From Herpetosiphon aurantiacus DSM 785 (GTDB taxonomy: Bacteria > Chloroflexota > Chloroflexia > Chloroflexales > Herpetosiphonaceae), in NCBI GenBank assembly GCA_000018565.1, contig CP000875.1, forward strand, positions 2,371,199 to 2,435,198: a stretch of 64,000 nt of DNA, read 5' to 3'. The translations under genes were made by a program, and so were the position numbers. A model generated the notes under the pieces. That model made no database searches. It was given only the letters and a program-made list of their open reading frames with translations, and was not told the origin of the DNA. The stretch's first letter is position 1. The number at the start of each line of letters is the position of its first letter. This document shows positions 53,332 to 62,994 of this stretch, in pieces.

Positions 53332-55722
53332 ATGCCGTGGGAACTGCAAATTCATCATCTTGATATTCGCTCAGTCGGCGATGCCACTGTTATTCTGGCG
53401 CTCGATAATAATGTCGTCCAACGTTCAGTATTAATCGATGGCGGGCGAGCTGATGCTGCGCCAATCGTGCATAATTATTTGGCGAATACCCTTAACCTCA
53501 ATACGTTGGATGTGATCGTTAATACCCACTACGATGACGATCATTTGAGTGGCTTAATTAGCTTAATGGCGACTGCCAATACAAATGTATATGATAATGT
53601 TCGCTGCTTTGATCAAGGCCGACCGCCAAATAATAGTGATTACTATGCTAATGCTCCATATAGAGCAAATGGCGCGAATACTTCATTTAAAAGGGGAAAA
53701 GATCAGTATGGTAATGAGTACATTATTCGAGCAGCACCTAAAAAATATGAGCAATATGTAACTGAGATTGCCCGAGTTAATACACGAGTACGAGTTACTA
53801 GTACTGTTAATAGTTTTTACCTGACAACCTATGATCAAAATGATATTCCAACTAATCCAGGTAATCGTAATGGATATACCGATACGATTCTGATGCAATG
53901 GAATTATTATGCGGCTTATCCGACAATTAACTACCCTGCGGGAGGCCTACCTAATGTGGTGAATTTCGATAATCCAGCATGGCTCATTGGTCAAGAGATT
54001 ATGTGGAATGGTGCTGTATATGTACCAGGTGCACCAACAATTACCTGTATCGCAGCTAATAAATATGTTTCCCGGGCTGGAGTTAATGCGGCTCCTGCCT
54101 TTATCTCGACTGCTAGTATTTATAATGGGCCAAATCGTCGGATGAGTGATGCTGACATTAACGATCAAGAAAATAAAAATGATAATGCCAAGAGCCTTGC
54201 ATTTATCATTGAGTTTAATAACCATCGTTATTATGTTGGTGGCGATATTGAGCGCCCACAAGAGGATGGCTTTACGAATCCTAACACTGGCAATTTTCAG
54301 CTTGGCATTCGCGATTACTTGGTTCCGCAGAGCCGAATTGATCAACGGGTGCTGAGCATGAAAACCAGCCATCATGGTTCAGCTACAGCCTCGTCGCGAA
54401 CATTTATTAGCCAGCTGATGCCAATGGCGACGTTTATTTCAACTGGCTCTGGTAACCATCATGATCATCCTGCCCAAAGTACGGTCAATACGCTCGATGG
54501 CTATCCTGAGCAGCCAATTTTGGGTGATCCAAATCAGCGATTGCGCCACCCACCTGCGCCACCACAATCACCGCAACAACCTAACCCATATTATTTAACG
54601 GGCTATCAGAATGTGCTGGTTAATCCGCCATTGAGCTATGGTGGGATTGCATCGCGTACAGCAGGTGATCCGGCGAACAATATAGCTGGTCATATTAAAT
54701 TAACCGTGACTGAGGCGCAATCGCAGCTAGCGATTGTTGGTCAGGTGTATCGCGGGGTAGTTGCGGTTGTTAATCAAATTAATCAGTCGCAAAATCAAAA
54801 CGTTGATCCAGTTCCGATTGCCACCGCAGCGACCAAAATTGGTACTGCCGCCGCAGTAGCCGCAGTTTTAGGGGTTAATGATCAAGGTCTTCAAGCGATC
54901 ATTAATAGTTGTGCTTGGGTAGGCAACGATATTAATAACCTATCGGTGGTCGGTGCGGCAATTACTGCTATGAATACGTTTGTTCCAACTAATCCCAATG
55001 ACCCCAACGATACGGCGGCTGAGGCTGCCAAAAATGCTGCGCAGAATGTTGATAACGGTGCGCGGGTTGGCCATGTTGGAGTGGGAGCTTCGACCGCAAT
55101 TGGCTATGCGGTGACTGGGGCGAATGCCAATGTGATCAGTGTAGCGACCAGCAATGCTGGAGCGACCCAAACAGCGGCAACTGCTGCTGGTAATGCTGCC
55201 ACGTATATCTATAACCATATTGCTAATTCGATCAATGGGCCTGACGTAGCCTATGCCGATCGACAGGCTGGTTTTGCTGCCGCCGCTGCACTTGGTGGTG
55301 TTGCGAATGGCAATCTCACAGCAGCCAACGCGACAATTTTGGCCTGTGCTCATGCTTTAGCAATGCCAATAGGAGCCGATCCGAATAATGCAGCCCTCTA
55401 TGCTGGCGCTGATCAAATTGCCCAATGGATTACGGCGGTGGCTTTAGCAATGAACCTTAATAATAATCTTGCTTGTTTGGCTGGTGCTGTCGCTAGTGCT
55501 AGTTATTATTTAGGCAACCCAGCCGATGTTGATTTGGCGGTTAGTGAAGCGCTTAAAGCGATAGCAGTGGCGAATAATACGGCAGATCAGGCAGGAAACG
55601 CTGCACTACAAGCTGCAACCTTGGTCCAAAATGATCTCTGTAATGTTCAGTTCGATGAAATTGATCCAAATCCCCTAAACCTTGCGGGTTTTGTTGCTGA
55701 GAATATAGCAGTGACATATTAG
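53332..55722 (+). CDS. ComEC-like metallo-beta-lactamase-fold protein with Ala-rich tail
   Basis: The protein has 796 residues with GGAGG before ATG 53332, 11 bases after the previous stop. The MBL core is split: VIVNTHYDDDHLSGL (H66-x-D-x-D-H71) and, after an AT-rich insert (about residues 85-290), FNNHRYYVGGD (G304-D305) and KTSHHGSATAS (H347-H348), as in the hydrolase domain of ComEC and related nucleases. Residues 450-796 are an Ala/Asn-rich helical tail (AAATKIGTAAAVAAVLGVN, AANATILACAHALAM) of unknown role. There is no signal peptide or membrane segment. It may hydrolyse a phosphodiester or other ester; the metal-binding residues look intact. It could be an effector or processing enzyme of the operon. 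Confidence 0.85.
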   Translation: MPWELQIHHLDIRSVGDATVILALDNNVVQRSVLIDGGRADAAPIVHNYLANTLNLNTLDVIVNTHYDDDHLSGLISLMATANTNVYDNVRCFDQGRPPNNSDYYANAPYRANGANTSFKRGKDQYGNEYIIRAAPKKYEQYVTEIARVNTRVRVTSTVNSFYLTTYDQNDIPTNPGNRNGYTDTILMQWNYYAAYPTINYPAGGLPNVVNFDNPAWLIGQEIMWNGAVYVPGAPTITCIAANKYVSRAGVNAAPAFISTASIYNGPNRRMSDADINDQENKNDNAKSLAFIIEFNNHRYYVGGDIERPQEDGFTNPNTGNFQLGIRDYLVPQSRIDQRVLSMKTSHHGSATASSRTFISQLMPMATFISTGSGNHHDHPAQSTVNTLDGYPEQPILGDPNQRLRHPPAPPQSPQQPNPYYLTGYQNVLVNPPLSYGGIASRTAGDPANNIAGHIKLTVTEAQSQLAIVGQVYRGVVAVVNQINQSQNQNVDPVPIATAATKIGTAAAVAAVLGVNDQGLQAIINSCAWVGNDINNLSVVGAAITAMNTFVPTNPNDPNDTAAEAAKNAAQNVDNGARVGHVGVGASTAIGYAVTGANANVISVATSNAGATQTAATAAGNAATYIYNHIANSINGPDVAYADRQAGFAAAAALGGVANGNLTAANATILACAHALAMPIGADPNNAALYAGADQIAQWITAVALAMNLNNNLACLAGAVASASYYLGNPADVDLAVSEALKAIAVANNTADQAGNAALQAATLVQNDLCNVQFDEIDPNPLNLAGFVAENIAVTY

Positions 55723-55732
55723 GAGGGAGCTT

Positions 55733-58700
55733 ATGCCAACGGTAACGACCCTCGCCGAACTGTCAAGCTACTTGGCAGCAGCCACTATCAATGAAAGCCT
55801 GCGTTTGACTCCGGATATGGAGCTTGGTAGCCAACTCAAAAGCTTTTTGGCGACCGTGCCCAATCAGGTTATTACACTCAATCAGCCAAATAATCAACTC
55901 AATCAAGCCTCAACTGCCTTGACCTTGCAAGGTGCAAGCAGTGAACAATGGCCAATTCCTGGTACTGATAATCAACGACTCACGGTGACCTTTGTTACGA
56001 TTGTGTTTACTCAACCAGCCCAAGATTTTGTGGTCAGCTTAACTGCCCAAGCGTCGATGTTGGTTGGTACATCAACCGCCTACTTGGCAGGTACACTTCA
56101 ACCTAATAACCAGCTTATCTGGAACATGACTTCGGCTCAGCCAGCGACCCTTGATCTCGTGACGATTGCCAATGTGATTAGCCATAATCGATTAGCAGCC
56201 TACTTGCCGATCGATATTCCCATTTTTCAGCTTGTGCCACTATCGGGTTTGAATTTAACCTTTGGCTTTCGCCGCGGCCCAGTCACAACGCTGACGGCAA
56301 GCTCAGATATCAATCAGCCTTGGACAATTATCGAGAATCTTGCGGTGATTGAACAGGTTGGAGTTAGTTTAGTTAGCCAAACCAGCTATGTCGATGGTTT
56401 AGGCCTGCAATCAAGCCTTGGCGGTAATATCCATGGCACCTTTGTCTTGGGCCAACCCTATCAAGTGATTGTGAGCCTGCGCGGGCAAAATGCGTGGGAA
56501 CTCGCGATTATTCCTGCCGATGGAAATGTTGTGCCAGGTTTAATCGAGTTGGCGGGGTTTGCTGGTGGTCCAAGTCTGCAGGCAAGTGTTCAGCAAGGGC
56601 TCGATGCCTTAGGGATGAGTGCAATTGCCCTCGATCAGGTCGCGATTGGCTTTGATCCATATGCTTTGGCTTTGCGTAGCATCGGCATGTTTGGCCATGT
56701 AACCCTGAATGGCATTACCTTTGATATCAAAGTGTTTTTGCCCAATTTCGCTTTTTATGGCGGTTTGAATCCAACCACACCAATCGACCTCAAGGCGTTG
56801 GTGACGATCTACTTTGCTGATCCTGATACATTTCCGGCAATTAGCTTAACAACTTTGAATATTTCGGCTCAGCCAAATATTGAACGCTATGATCTTAAAG
56901 CGGGCATTACGACTGATTGGACGATGGATGTTGGCTCAATTAGTTTTGGAATGCGCACGTTCGATCTTTGGATCAGTTATCAAACTGGGGCAATTCTTGG
57001 TGGCGTTGAATGTAGCTTAATTTTGGTGGATGTTGAATTTGATGCCAAGGCGGAACATCAAACTGTTGATGGTGGTTGGCAATTTTCGGGTACAACCCCG
57101 CCTGATCAAATTATGCCAATTGGCCAATTTATTCAGAGTGTCGCCACCATGTTTGGGGTTGAGGCAACTCTGCCAGCACCAATTGCAGGGTTAACGTTAC
57201 AGGCAATCAATGTCTTTTTTGATACAAGTAGCCAAGATTTTAGTTTTTCCTGTGAAGCAAAATTTCCAATTGATGACCAAACGTTGGATATGATCATCCA
57301 TATTGATCTGCTTTATGCTGGAAATAGCTATACCAGACAGCTTAGTGCCAATATTGTGATTGGGAATTTAATTTTTACGCTTGAATTTGATAGTAACCCC
57401 AACTCAAACTTGTTTATCGCGACCTATAGCCATACCAGCGATCAAGCTAGCATCAGCGTCAAGCAGCTGCTTGGATTTGTTTCGACAGCTGTGGCCGCCT
57501 ACATTCCTGAGAGTCTCACGATTGATCTCAAGGATGTGCTGTTTGCCTATCAGCAAGATACCCAAACCCGCTTTGCCTTTGGCTTCGATTTAGCAGCCAG
57601 CCTCAATCTCTCCGATTTGCCACTAGTTGGCAAGGCCTTCCCAAGTAATCAAACTCTGGCAGTGCAAGATCTACAGGTGCTGATTACCTCGCTAGACTTC
57701 CCCGCTGCTGTCGTAACCCAGTTGAATACTGTGTTGGCAACCCAGCAAATCTTAGCCTTGCCCAACCCGTTGGTCGAAGGCATTACCGTCTCGGCCTTGA
57801 TCGATTTTGGTACTTCAACCCAAGCCTTGAGTATGCCGCTAGCTGGTGATAGCAGCACGGTTACGCCGCCAACCCCACCAACCAGTACCACCAGCGTGGT
57901 GACCAGTAATGCTAGCGCCAAGTGGTTCGATGTTAAAAAAGGCTTTGGTCCAGTCTACTTTGAACGCATCGGGGTGCAATATCAAGATTCGGCCTTGTGG
58001 TTTTTGCTCGATGCCTCGCTAACAGCGGCTGGCTTAACCCTCACGGTTGAGGGCTTGGGCTTTGGCTCGCCGTTGAATGTGTTTAGCCCAAGTTTCCGCA
58101 TCCAAGGCTTAGGCTTGGATTATCGCAATGCAGTGGTGGAAATCGGCGGCGCATTCGTGCATACGTTGGTTTCTAATCAAGGCAAAACCTACGATGAATA
58201 TGATGGCATGGCCACGCTACGGGTCAAACAATTCAATCTTGGGGCGATTGGCTCGTATGCCTATCTTGATGACCATCCTTCGTTGTTTGTGTATGCGGTG
58301 CTGGATTTTCCACTCGGCGGCCCAGCCTTCTTCTTTGTCACGGGCTTAAGTGCAGGTTTTGGCTACAACCGAAGCCTGATTGTGCCGCCGATTGAGCAAA
58401 TTGCCAGTTTTCCGTTGGTGGCCGAGGCGATCAGCGGGCCGCCATCGACAGTCAATAGCGATCCGCAACAAACGATCCAAACCGAGTTGGCTCTGCTGCG
58501 CCAGTATATTCCGCCTTCAATTGGCGAAATGTTCTTGACTGCTGGGATTCGCTTCAACTCATTCCGCTTGATCGATTCATTTGCCTTGTTGACGGTCTCG
58601 TTTGGCCAACATTTTGAAGTTGATTTGCTCGGGCTTTCAACCGCAATTATTCCTACGCCCGATCTGGCTAGCACTATCAGCCCCTTGGCCGAGATTCAAA

Positions 58701-60025
58701 TGGCCTTGGTGGCGAGTTTCATCCCCGATCAGGGCTTTTTGGGTGTGCGAGCACAACTCACATCAGCGTCGTATCTGCTCTCGCGCAGTTGCCATCTGAC
58801 GGGCGGATTTGCCTTCTATGCCTGGTTTGCCAAAGAGCATGCTGGCGATTTTGTGCTGACCTTGGGTGGTTACCATCCCAGCTTTACCATTCCGCCGCAT
58901 TATCCCCAAGTGCCACGGCTTGGCTTCAATTGGCAAATTGATAGCTCGCTGATTCTCAAAGGCGGGATGTATTTTGCCTTGACTGGCTCGTTGTTGATGG
59001 CGGGTGGTAGTTTGCAAGCAACATGGCAGAGCGGCAACCTAAAAGCATGGTTCAATGCTGCTGCCGATTTCTTGCTTGGCTGGAAGCCCTATCATTATGA
59101 TGCCCATTTGAGCGTTGATATTGGGGTATCGTATACCTTCCATTTATTTGGAACCCACCATATCACAGCCGATGTTGGAGCCGATTTGCACATTTGGGGG
59201 CCAGATTTCTCGGGCACAGCGCGAATCGACCTCGATATTATTAGCTTTGATATTAGTTTTGGAGCCGCTGCGTCCAAAACTCCTAACCCAATCGATTGGA
59301 CTAGCTTTAGCAGCTCGTTCCTGCCTGATCCGACAGCGGTTTGTGGGGTGGCGGTTGGCGCGGGGCTTGTCCAAACGCCCCAAGGCGATCCTACCTGTGA
59401 TTGGGTGATCAATCCAGCGAGCTTTTTGCTTACAACCAACAGCCTAATTCCAACCACGAGTGCCAGTTTTGGCCAAACTAGCATCAGTTTAGGTTCAAGC
59501 TACGATCTGGATGTGGGGGTTGCGCCAATGGCGGTAGCGCCCAGCAGCCTAACCTCGCATCAGATTATTCAGATTACCCATAATGATGCATCGTTTGAGC
59601 ATGATTTTGCGCTTACGCCGATTGCCAAGGGTATGCCTAATGCCTTGTGGGGTACGGAATTTCAACCCAATTTGCAGAGTGCCCCAATTTTGCCGAATGC
59701 GATTGCTGGCTTTGAAATTCGGCCTCAGCAACCACCAGCACCTGGCAGCACCAGCGCAATCAACCAAGGCTACTTGGAATACAACACCCAAACGGTAGCC
59801 GATGGTTTTGCTTGGCAAGCTGATCGACCATTTGTGGTCGAATCGGCTGATGATGCCCAACGGCGTACCACGATTAGCACAACCCTGAATGCTTCAGAAC
59901 CAAGTGCTACCCGTGAGAGCTTACTGGCTGCTTTTGGTCTAGATTGTCCGCTTAACCTGCAATCGAGCTTGGCACAAAGTTATGTGATTGCGCCGCAAGT
60001 TGGCAGTTATGCTGATGAGCACTAA
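55733..60025 (+). CDS. DUF6603-like giant beta-rich protein
   Basis: The protein has 1430 residues with GGAGGGAG before ATG 55733, 10 bases after the previous stop. There is no signal peptide. Residues 1-720 are repeated beta-strand-rich segments (for example LDLSSLPLVG-like and LTLQGASSEQWPIPG blocks). From about 732 (KKGFGPVYFERIGVQYQD) to 1210 the pattern fits what I remember as DUF6603: GYNRSLIVPPIEQIASFPLV, FLTAGIRFNSFRLIDSFALLTVSFG, HAGDFVLTLGGYHPSF, LGFNWQIDSSLILKGGMYFALTGS, LLGWKPYHYDAHLSVDIGVSYTFHLFG. The alternating polar and non-polar strands resemble barrel- or groove-forming lipid-contact proteins, but that is a guess. The family name is from memory and needs a profile search. 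The role is unknown, perhaps a membrane-active or structural part of the operon product. Confidence 0.82.
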   Translation: MPTVTTLAELSSYLAAATINESLRLTPDMELGSQLKSFLATVPNQVITLNQPNNQLNQASTALTLQGASSEQWPIPGTDNQRLTVTFVTIVFTQPAQDFVVSLTAQASMLVGTSTAYLAGTLQPNNQLIWNMTSAQPATLDLVTIANVISHNRLAAYLPIDIPIFQLVPLSGLNLTFGFRRGPVTTLTASSDINQPWTIIENLAVIEQVGVSLVSQTSYVDGLGLQSSLGGNIHGTFVLGQPYQVIVSLRGQNAWELAIIPADGNVVPGLIELAGFAGGPSLQASVQQGLDALGMSAIALDQVAIGFDPYALALRSIGMFGHVTLNGITFDIKVFLPNFAFYGGLNPTTPIDLKALVTIYFADPDTFPAISLTTLNISAQPNIERYDLKAGITTDWTMDVGSISFGMRTFDLWISYQTGAILGGVECSLILVDVEFDAKAEHQTVDGGWQFSGTTPPDQIMPIGQFIQSVATMFGVEATLPAPIAGLTLQAINVFFDTSSQDFSFSCEAKFPIDDQTLDMIIHIDLLYAGNSYTRQLSANIVIGNLIFTLEFDSNPNSNLFIATYSHTSDQASISVKQLLGFVSTAVAAYIPESLTIDLKDVLFAYQQDTQTRFAFGFDLAASLNLSDLPLVGKAFPSNQTLAVQDLQVLITSLDFPAAVVTQLNTVLATQQILALPNPLVEGITVSALIDFGTSTQALSMPLAGDSSTVTPPTPPTSTTSVVTSNASAKWFDVKKGFGPVYFERIGVQYQDSALWFLLDASLTAAGLTLTVEGLGFGSPLNVFSPSFRIQGLGLDYRNAVVEIGGAFVHTLVSNQGKTYDEYDGMATLRVKQFNLGAIGSYAYLDDHPSLFVYAVLDFPLGGPAFFFVTGLSAGFGYNRSLIVPPIEQIASFPLVAEAISGPPSTVNSDPQQTIQTELALLRQYIPPSIGEMFLTAGIRFNSFRLIDSFALLTVSFGQHFEVDLLGLSTAIIPTPDLASTISPLAEIQMALVASFIPDQGFLGVRAQLTSASYLLSRSCHLTGGFAFYAWFAKEHAGDFVLTLGGYHPSFTIPPHYPQVPRLGFNWQIDSSLILKGGMYFALTGSLLMAGGSLQATWQSGNLKAWFNAAADFLLGWKPYHYDAHLSVDIGVSYTFHLFGTHHITADVGADLHIWGPDFSGTARIDLDIISFDISFGAAASKTPNPIDWTSFSSSFLPDPTAVCGVAVGAGLVQTPQGDPTCDWVINPASFLLTTNSLIPTTSASFGQTSISLGSSYDLDVGVAPMAVAPSSLTSHQIIQITHNDASFEHDFALTPIAKGMPNALWGTEFQPNLQSAPILPNAIAGFEIRPQQPPAPGSTSAINQGYLEYNTQTVADGFAWQADRPFVVESADDAQRRTTISTTLNASEPSATRESLLAAFGLDCPLNLQSSLAQSYVIAPQVGSYADEH

Positions 60026-60048
60026 ATTGTGATACTGAGGATGAATGT

Positions 60049-61932
60049 ATGGCAGACCCAATAGAAGTACCCAACGACAAACTGCAATTTAGCCAATTTC
60101 ATCAGCCCAGCCTCAAAACTGGTTTGTATCAGATTGTCGTAACCCATCAAATTTCGACCAACGAGCCAGCACAACCCAAGATTCCGCAGACAGAATTTAG
60201 CGCGACGCGCAAATTTTATGTTGCTGGCGAACGATTTAGCCTTGATCCCAAGGATATTTATGCAGTCTACCCACCTGACGGTAGCCTAAGCGACCATTCG
60301 ACGATTTTGCCGCACCTGATTTTGAACCGCTCGACCTTGCCTTGGGAGCGTCAAGCTGACCCTAATAATGAAGATTTGCCGTGGCTGAGCTTATTGATGT
60401 TTACCGCCGATCAAACTCCGCTTGCCCAAACCATGACCTTGGGTGAGTTGCAGCAATCAGCTAGCGTTGGCGTGAAATTTCCCAGCTTCGATTTAGAGCC
60501 GGGCCAAACGAGCGATGATCGAGTGGTGGTGATTGACGTTGCCAAACAGTTGTTAGCGCGTTTGTTACCAAGCAATACCGATTTAGCCTATCAAGCCCAT
60601 ATTCGCCAAGCGATTGCCAACGATGGCACACCAACCGGACAGGAGCGAGCGGTGATTTTGGGTAATCGCCTGCCCGGCCCGAATCAGATTAATACGGTGT
60701 TTTTGGTTTCGTTGGAAAACCGCTATACCAGTGCTGGCTTCGATTTTCAACAAGCCAGCGATTCAGATTTGATTCGCTTGGTGGTGCTGAGCAGTTGGCG
60801 TTTTGCGTCGCCACCAGCCGCCCAACAGCAATTTGCTGATCTCATGCTTGGCTTGAATTATAGCCCCAGTAATCTCCGGCTAGCCACCAATGCCAACCCT
60901 TTGGCTGAACACTATGCGGCCCAAGGCTATGCATTACTGCCTCACAACATGCGCCAAGCCAACCAATCGATCTCGTGGTATCGTGGGCCGTTGGGAGTTG
61001 GCCAACATACTGCCCAATTGCCTTTGCCGGCCTTAGCCGCCGATAGTTTACTGGCCTATGATTCAACCACGGGCATGTTTGATGTTTCGTATGCAGCGGC
61101 ATGGGAATTAGGGCGCTTGATGATGTTGCAGACCAAGCAAATTTCAACCAGTTTGTATGCTTGGAAGCGTGGGCAAATTCAACAGAAAAAGAGCCAAAAC
61201 ACCCCAACTGCCCGCTTCCAACCGCAACGTTTACAAAGCCGCAGTCTGGCAAGCGCTGCTCCCGCCGATGTTCAAGCGTGGTTTAAAGGGCTAGCCCAAT
61301 TGCAAGGCGTGCCATTCAACTACCTTGTGCCCGATGAAACGATGCTGCCAAATGAAGCAATTCGCTTCTTCCAGCTTGATCCAGCTTGGATGGCTTGTTT
61401 ATGTGATGGAGCGCTAAGCATTGGCCGCGCGACCACGGGCGATTTGACCCATGAGCAAGCGCTTGATCTACCGACGTTGCTCGGTGGACTGCCTACCGTA
61501 ACTGGCTTTATCATGCGCTCGGCAGTTGTGGCAGGCTGGCCCAATATTATTATCGAAGCGAGCGATGCTGCTGGCGGGAACATTGATCAGATTCGGCTGG
61601 AAAAATTGGCTGATAGCGTTTTGATTGGCTTGTTTGCTGGCGAGGTGGCGCGTTTTAGCTTCAAGCTGCACGCCGAAACCCTGCACTTTGGCTTTGATCC
61701 GGCTAATCAACAATACCCTACGCTGCATAAACAATTGCGTGATAGCAATGGCGTTGAAACTGATCAAGTGATTGCAACTATTCCCTGGCAAGATGAGGCT
61801 TATTCGGTGGTGGGTTTAGCTCAACTCGCTAGTTCAATGCAACAAATTGTGCCACAAGCCTCCTTTACATCGGCCCAATTTGCCCTGCAAATGATCGAAG
61901 GCAGTGCAAGCGTTTGCTTTGAACAGGCTTGA
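60049..61932 (+). CDS. Unknown protein, last gene of five-gene operon
   Basis: The protein has 627 residues with GAGG nine bases before ATG 60049, 23 bases after the DUF6603-like gene. I do not recognise a named domain. The N-terminal third contains FYVAGERFSLDPKDIYAVYPPDGSLSDHSTILPHLILNRSTLPWER and LSLLMFTADQ, which look like a conserved core. The middle has WELGRLMMLQTKQISTSLYAWKRG, an amphipathic helical stretch. There is no signal peptide. It closes the operon and is followed by a hairpin at 61949. Its close linkage to the tail-collar and DUF6603-like genes suggests a partner or assembly role. Confidence 0.82.
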   Translation: MADPIEVPNDKLQFSQFHQPSLKTGLYQIVVTHQISTNEPAQPKIPQTEFSATRKFYVAGERFSLDPKDIYAVYPPDGSLSDHSTILPHLILNRSTLPWERQADPNNEDLPWLSLLMFTADQTPLAQTMTLGELQQSASVGVKFPSFDLEPGQTSDDRVVVIDVAKQLLARLLPSNTDLAYQAHIRQAIANDGTPTGQERAVILGNRLPGPNQINTVFLVSLENRYTSAGFDFQQASDSDLIRLVVLSSWRFASPPAAQQQFADLMLGLNYSPSNLRLATNANPLAEHYAAQGYALLPHNMRQANQSISWYRGPLGVGQHTAQLPLPALAADSLLAYDSTTGMFDVSYAAAWELGRLMMLQTKQISTSLYAWKRGQIQQKKSQNTPTARFQPQRLQSRSLASAAPADVQAWFKGLAQLQGVPFNYLVPDETMLPNEAIRFFQLDPAWMACLCDGALSIGRATTGDLTHEQALDLPTLLGGLPTVTGFIMRSAVVAGWPNIIIEASDAAGGNIDQIRLEKLADSVLIGLFAGEVARFSFKLHAETLHFGFDPANQQYPTLHKQLRDSNGVETDQVIATIPWQDEAYSVVGLAQLASSMQQIVPQASFTSAQFALQMIEGSASVCFEQA

Positions 61933-61948
61933 TTAGGTGGTTAATCTT

Positions 61949-61980
61949 GAACGAGGTGAATGCTGCTACTCACCTCGTTC
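61949..61980. terminator. Hairpin between the five-gene operon and the WYL gene
   Basis: An 11-bp perfect stem, GAACGAGGTGA (61949-61959) with TCACCTCGTTC (61970-61980), and a 10-base loop. The right arm overlaps the last codons of the WYL gene. There is no clear T-run on either side, so termination strength is uncertain. Confidence 0.5.
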
Positions 61981-62943
61981 GCGAGCCGATTGGTGCAGAT
62001 AATTGGCATACATTGCCTCAACCACCCGGCGTAGCTCGTTGAATAATGAATCAGGCCCGCTGACCAGCTGGGCATGTTCGCCATAGCCCAATAATGTGCG
62101 AATAATTTGAAATTCACTAAACTCGCTAGCATCAATTTCAATGTGCTCACCAAGATGGCGAATGGCCTTAATCGTGAAGCGTTCGCTGACCCCTTGCGGC
62201 GCAAATGAGGCTGGCAAGCGATAGGTGAAGTCAATCGTTGGGCGTTTGCGTTGCATTGGTTGGATTCCAGGCCGGAGATATGGTAATTCTTTGCTATGAT
62301 CAATGATCATTCGATCAAGCCGGAAGGTCAAAATCATGCCATGGCGGTAGCAATAGGCCAAGAGATAATAATGGCGATCACGATATTCTAGTTCATACGG
62401 GTCAAGTCGTGGGTAATGCTGGGGCTGATCATGCCTTCGAGCTTGATAGTAGAAGCCTACTTGGCGGCGTTGCCGAATCGCCTGCGCAAAAAATTCGATC
62501 CAATCGGTGTAGGGCGTATAGTCAATCGCAGGGTTAAATGCCACCCGCATGACTGGCATTTGTCGCCATTGCTTTTGCTGCGCATCACTAAGATTCGTGG
62601 TCAATCGATCTAAAAGTTGACTTACTTTGGGAGCCATCGGGTGTCCAGCGCCAAAAAGATCACGGATGGCAGCCAAGGCCTCAAGCTCTTGATCGGGTAT
62701 CACATGCTGGGTTGCGACAATGCGCCAACGCTTAGGTTTGGTGGCAATTTCAAGCTGATAGCCTAATGCCCGTAAACTATGCAGATCACGGCGAAAGGCC
62801 CGTTGACCTGATGTTTCAGCCTGATACAGGGTAGGCTCCAATCGACAGATCGATTGAAATGTCTGTGGCTCGATTAACAGGAGATCACGCACCTGCAATA
62901 ATCGTCGAATAAGGCTGGGAACTTCAGATTCTTGGTATTCCAT
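61966..62943 (-). CDS. WYL-domain transcriptional regulator
   Basis: The protein has 325 residues from ATG 62943; a TTG at 62961 is in frame but has no ribosome-binding site. The N-terminal helix-turn-helix region includes SGQRAFRRDLHSLRALGYQLEI (about 45-66). The WYL domain follows (about 130-230: RQRRQVGFYYQARRHDQPQHYPRLDPYELEYRDRHYYLLAYCYRHG; R-F-R at ILTFRLDRM), then the WCX-like C-terminal part. WYL regulators sense nucleic acid or nucleotide ligands and often control defence or DNA-damage genes. It is co-directional with the SRPBCC gene 51 bases upstream and lies back to back with the five-gene operon's end, so it is a possible regulator of either. Confidence 0.92.
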   Translation of the reverse strand: MEYQESEVPSLIRRLLQVRDLLLIEPQTFQSICRLEPTLYQAETSGQRAFRRDLHSLRALGYQLEIATKPKRWRIVATQHVIPDQELEALAAIRDLFGAGHPMAPKVSQLLDRLTTNLSDAQQKQWRQMPVMRVAFNPAIDYTPYTDWIEFFAQAIRQRRQVGFYYQARRHDQPQHYPRLDPYELEYRDRHYYLLAYCYRHGMILTFRLDRMIIDHSKELPYLRPGIQPMQRKRPTIDFTYRLPASFAPQGVSERFTIKAIRHLGEHIEIDASEFSEFQIIRTLLGYGEHAQLVSGPDSLFNELRRVVEAMYANYLHQSARERGE

Positions 62944-62994
62944 GCTCTGGCTTTCTTGCAAGGTTTTGCCGTCATCCAGCCCTATCGATTAACC

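Noticed and set aside
47040-61932. Contractile injection system
   Set aside because: I see no sheath, tube, baseplate, spike or AAA+ genes of such systems in the window. The similarity rests on the collar domain only.
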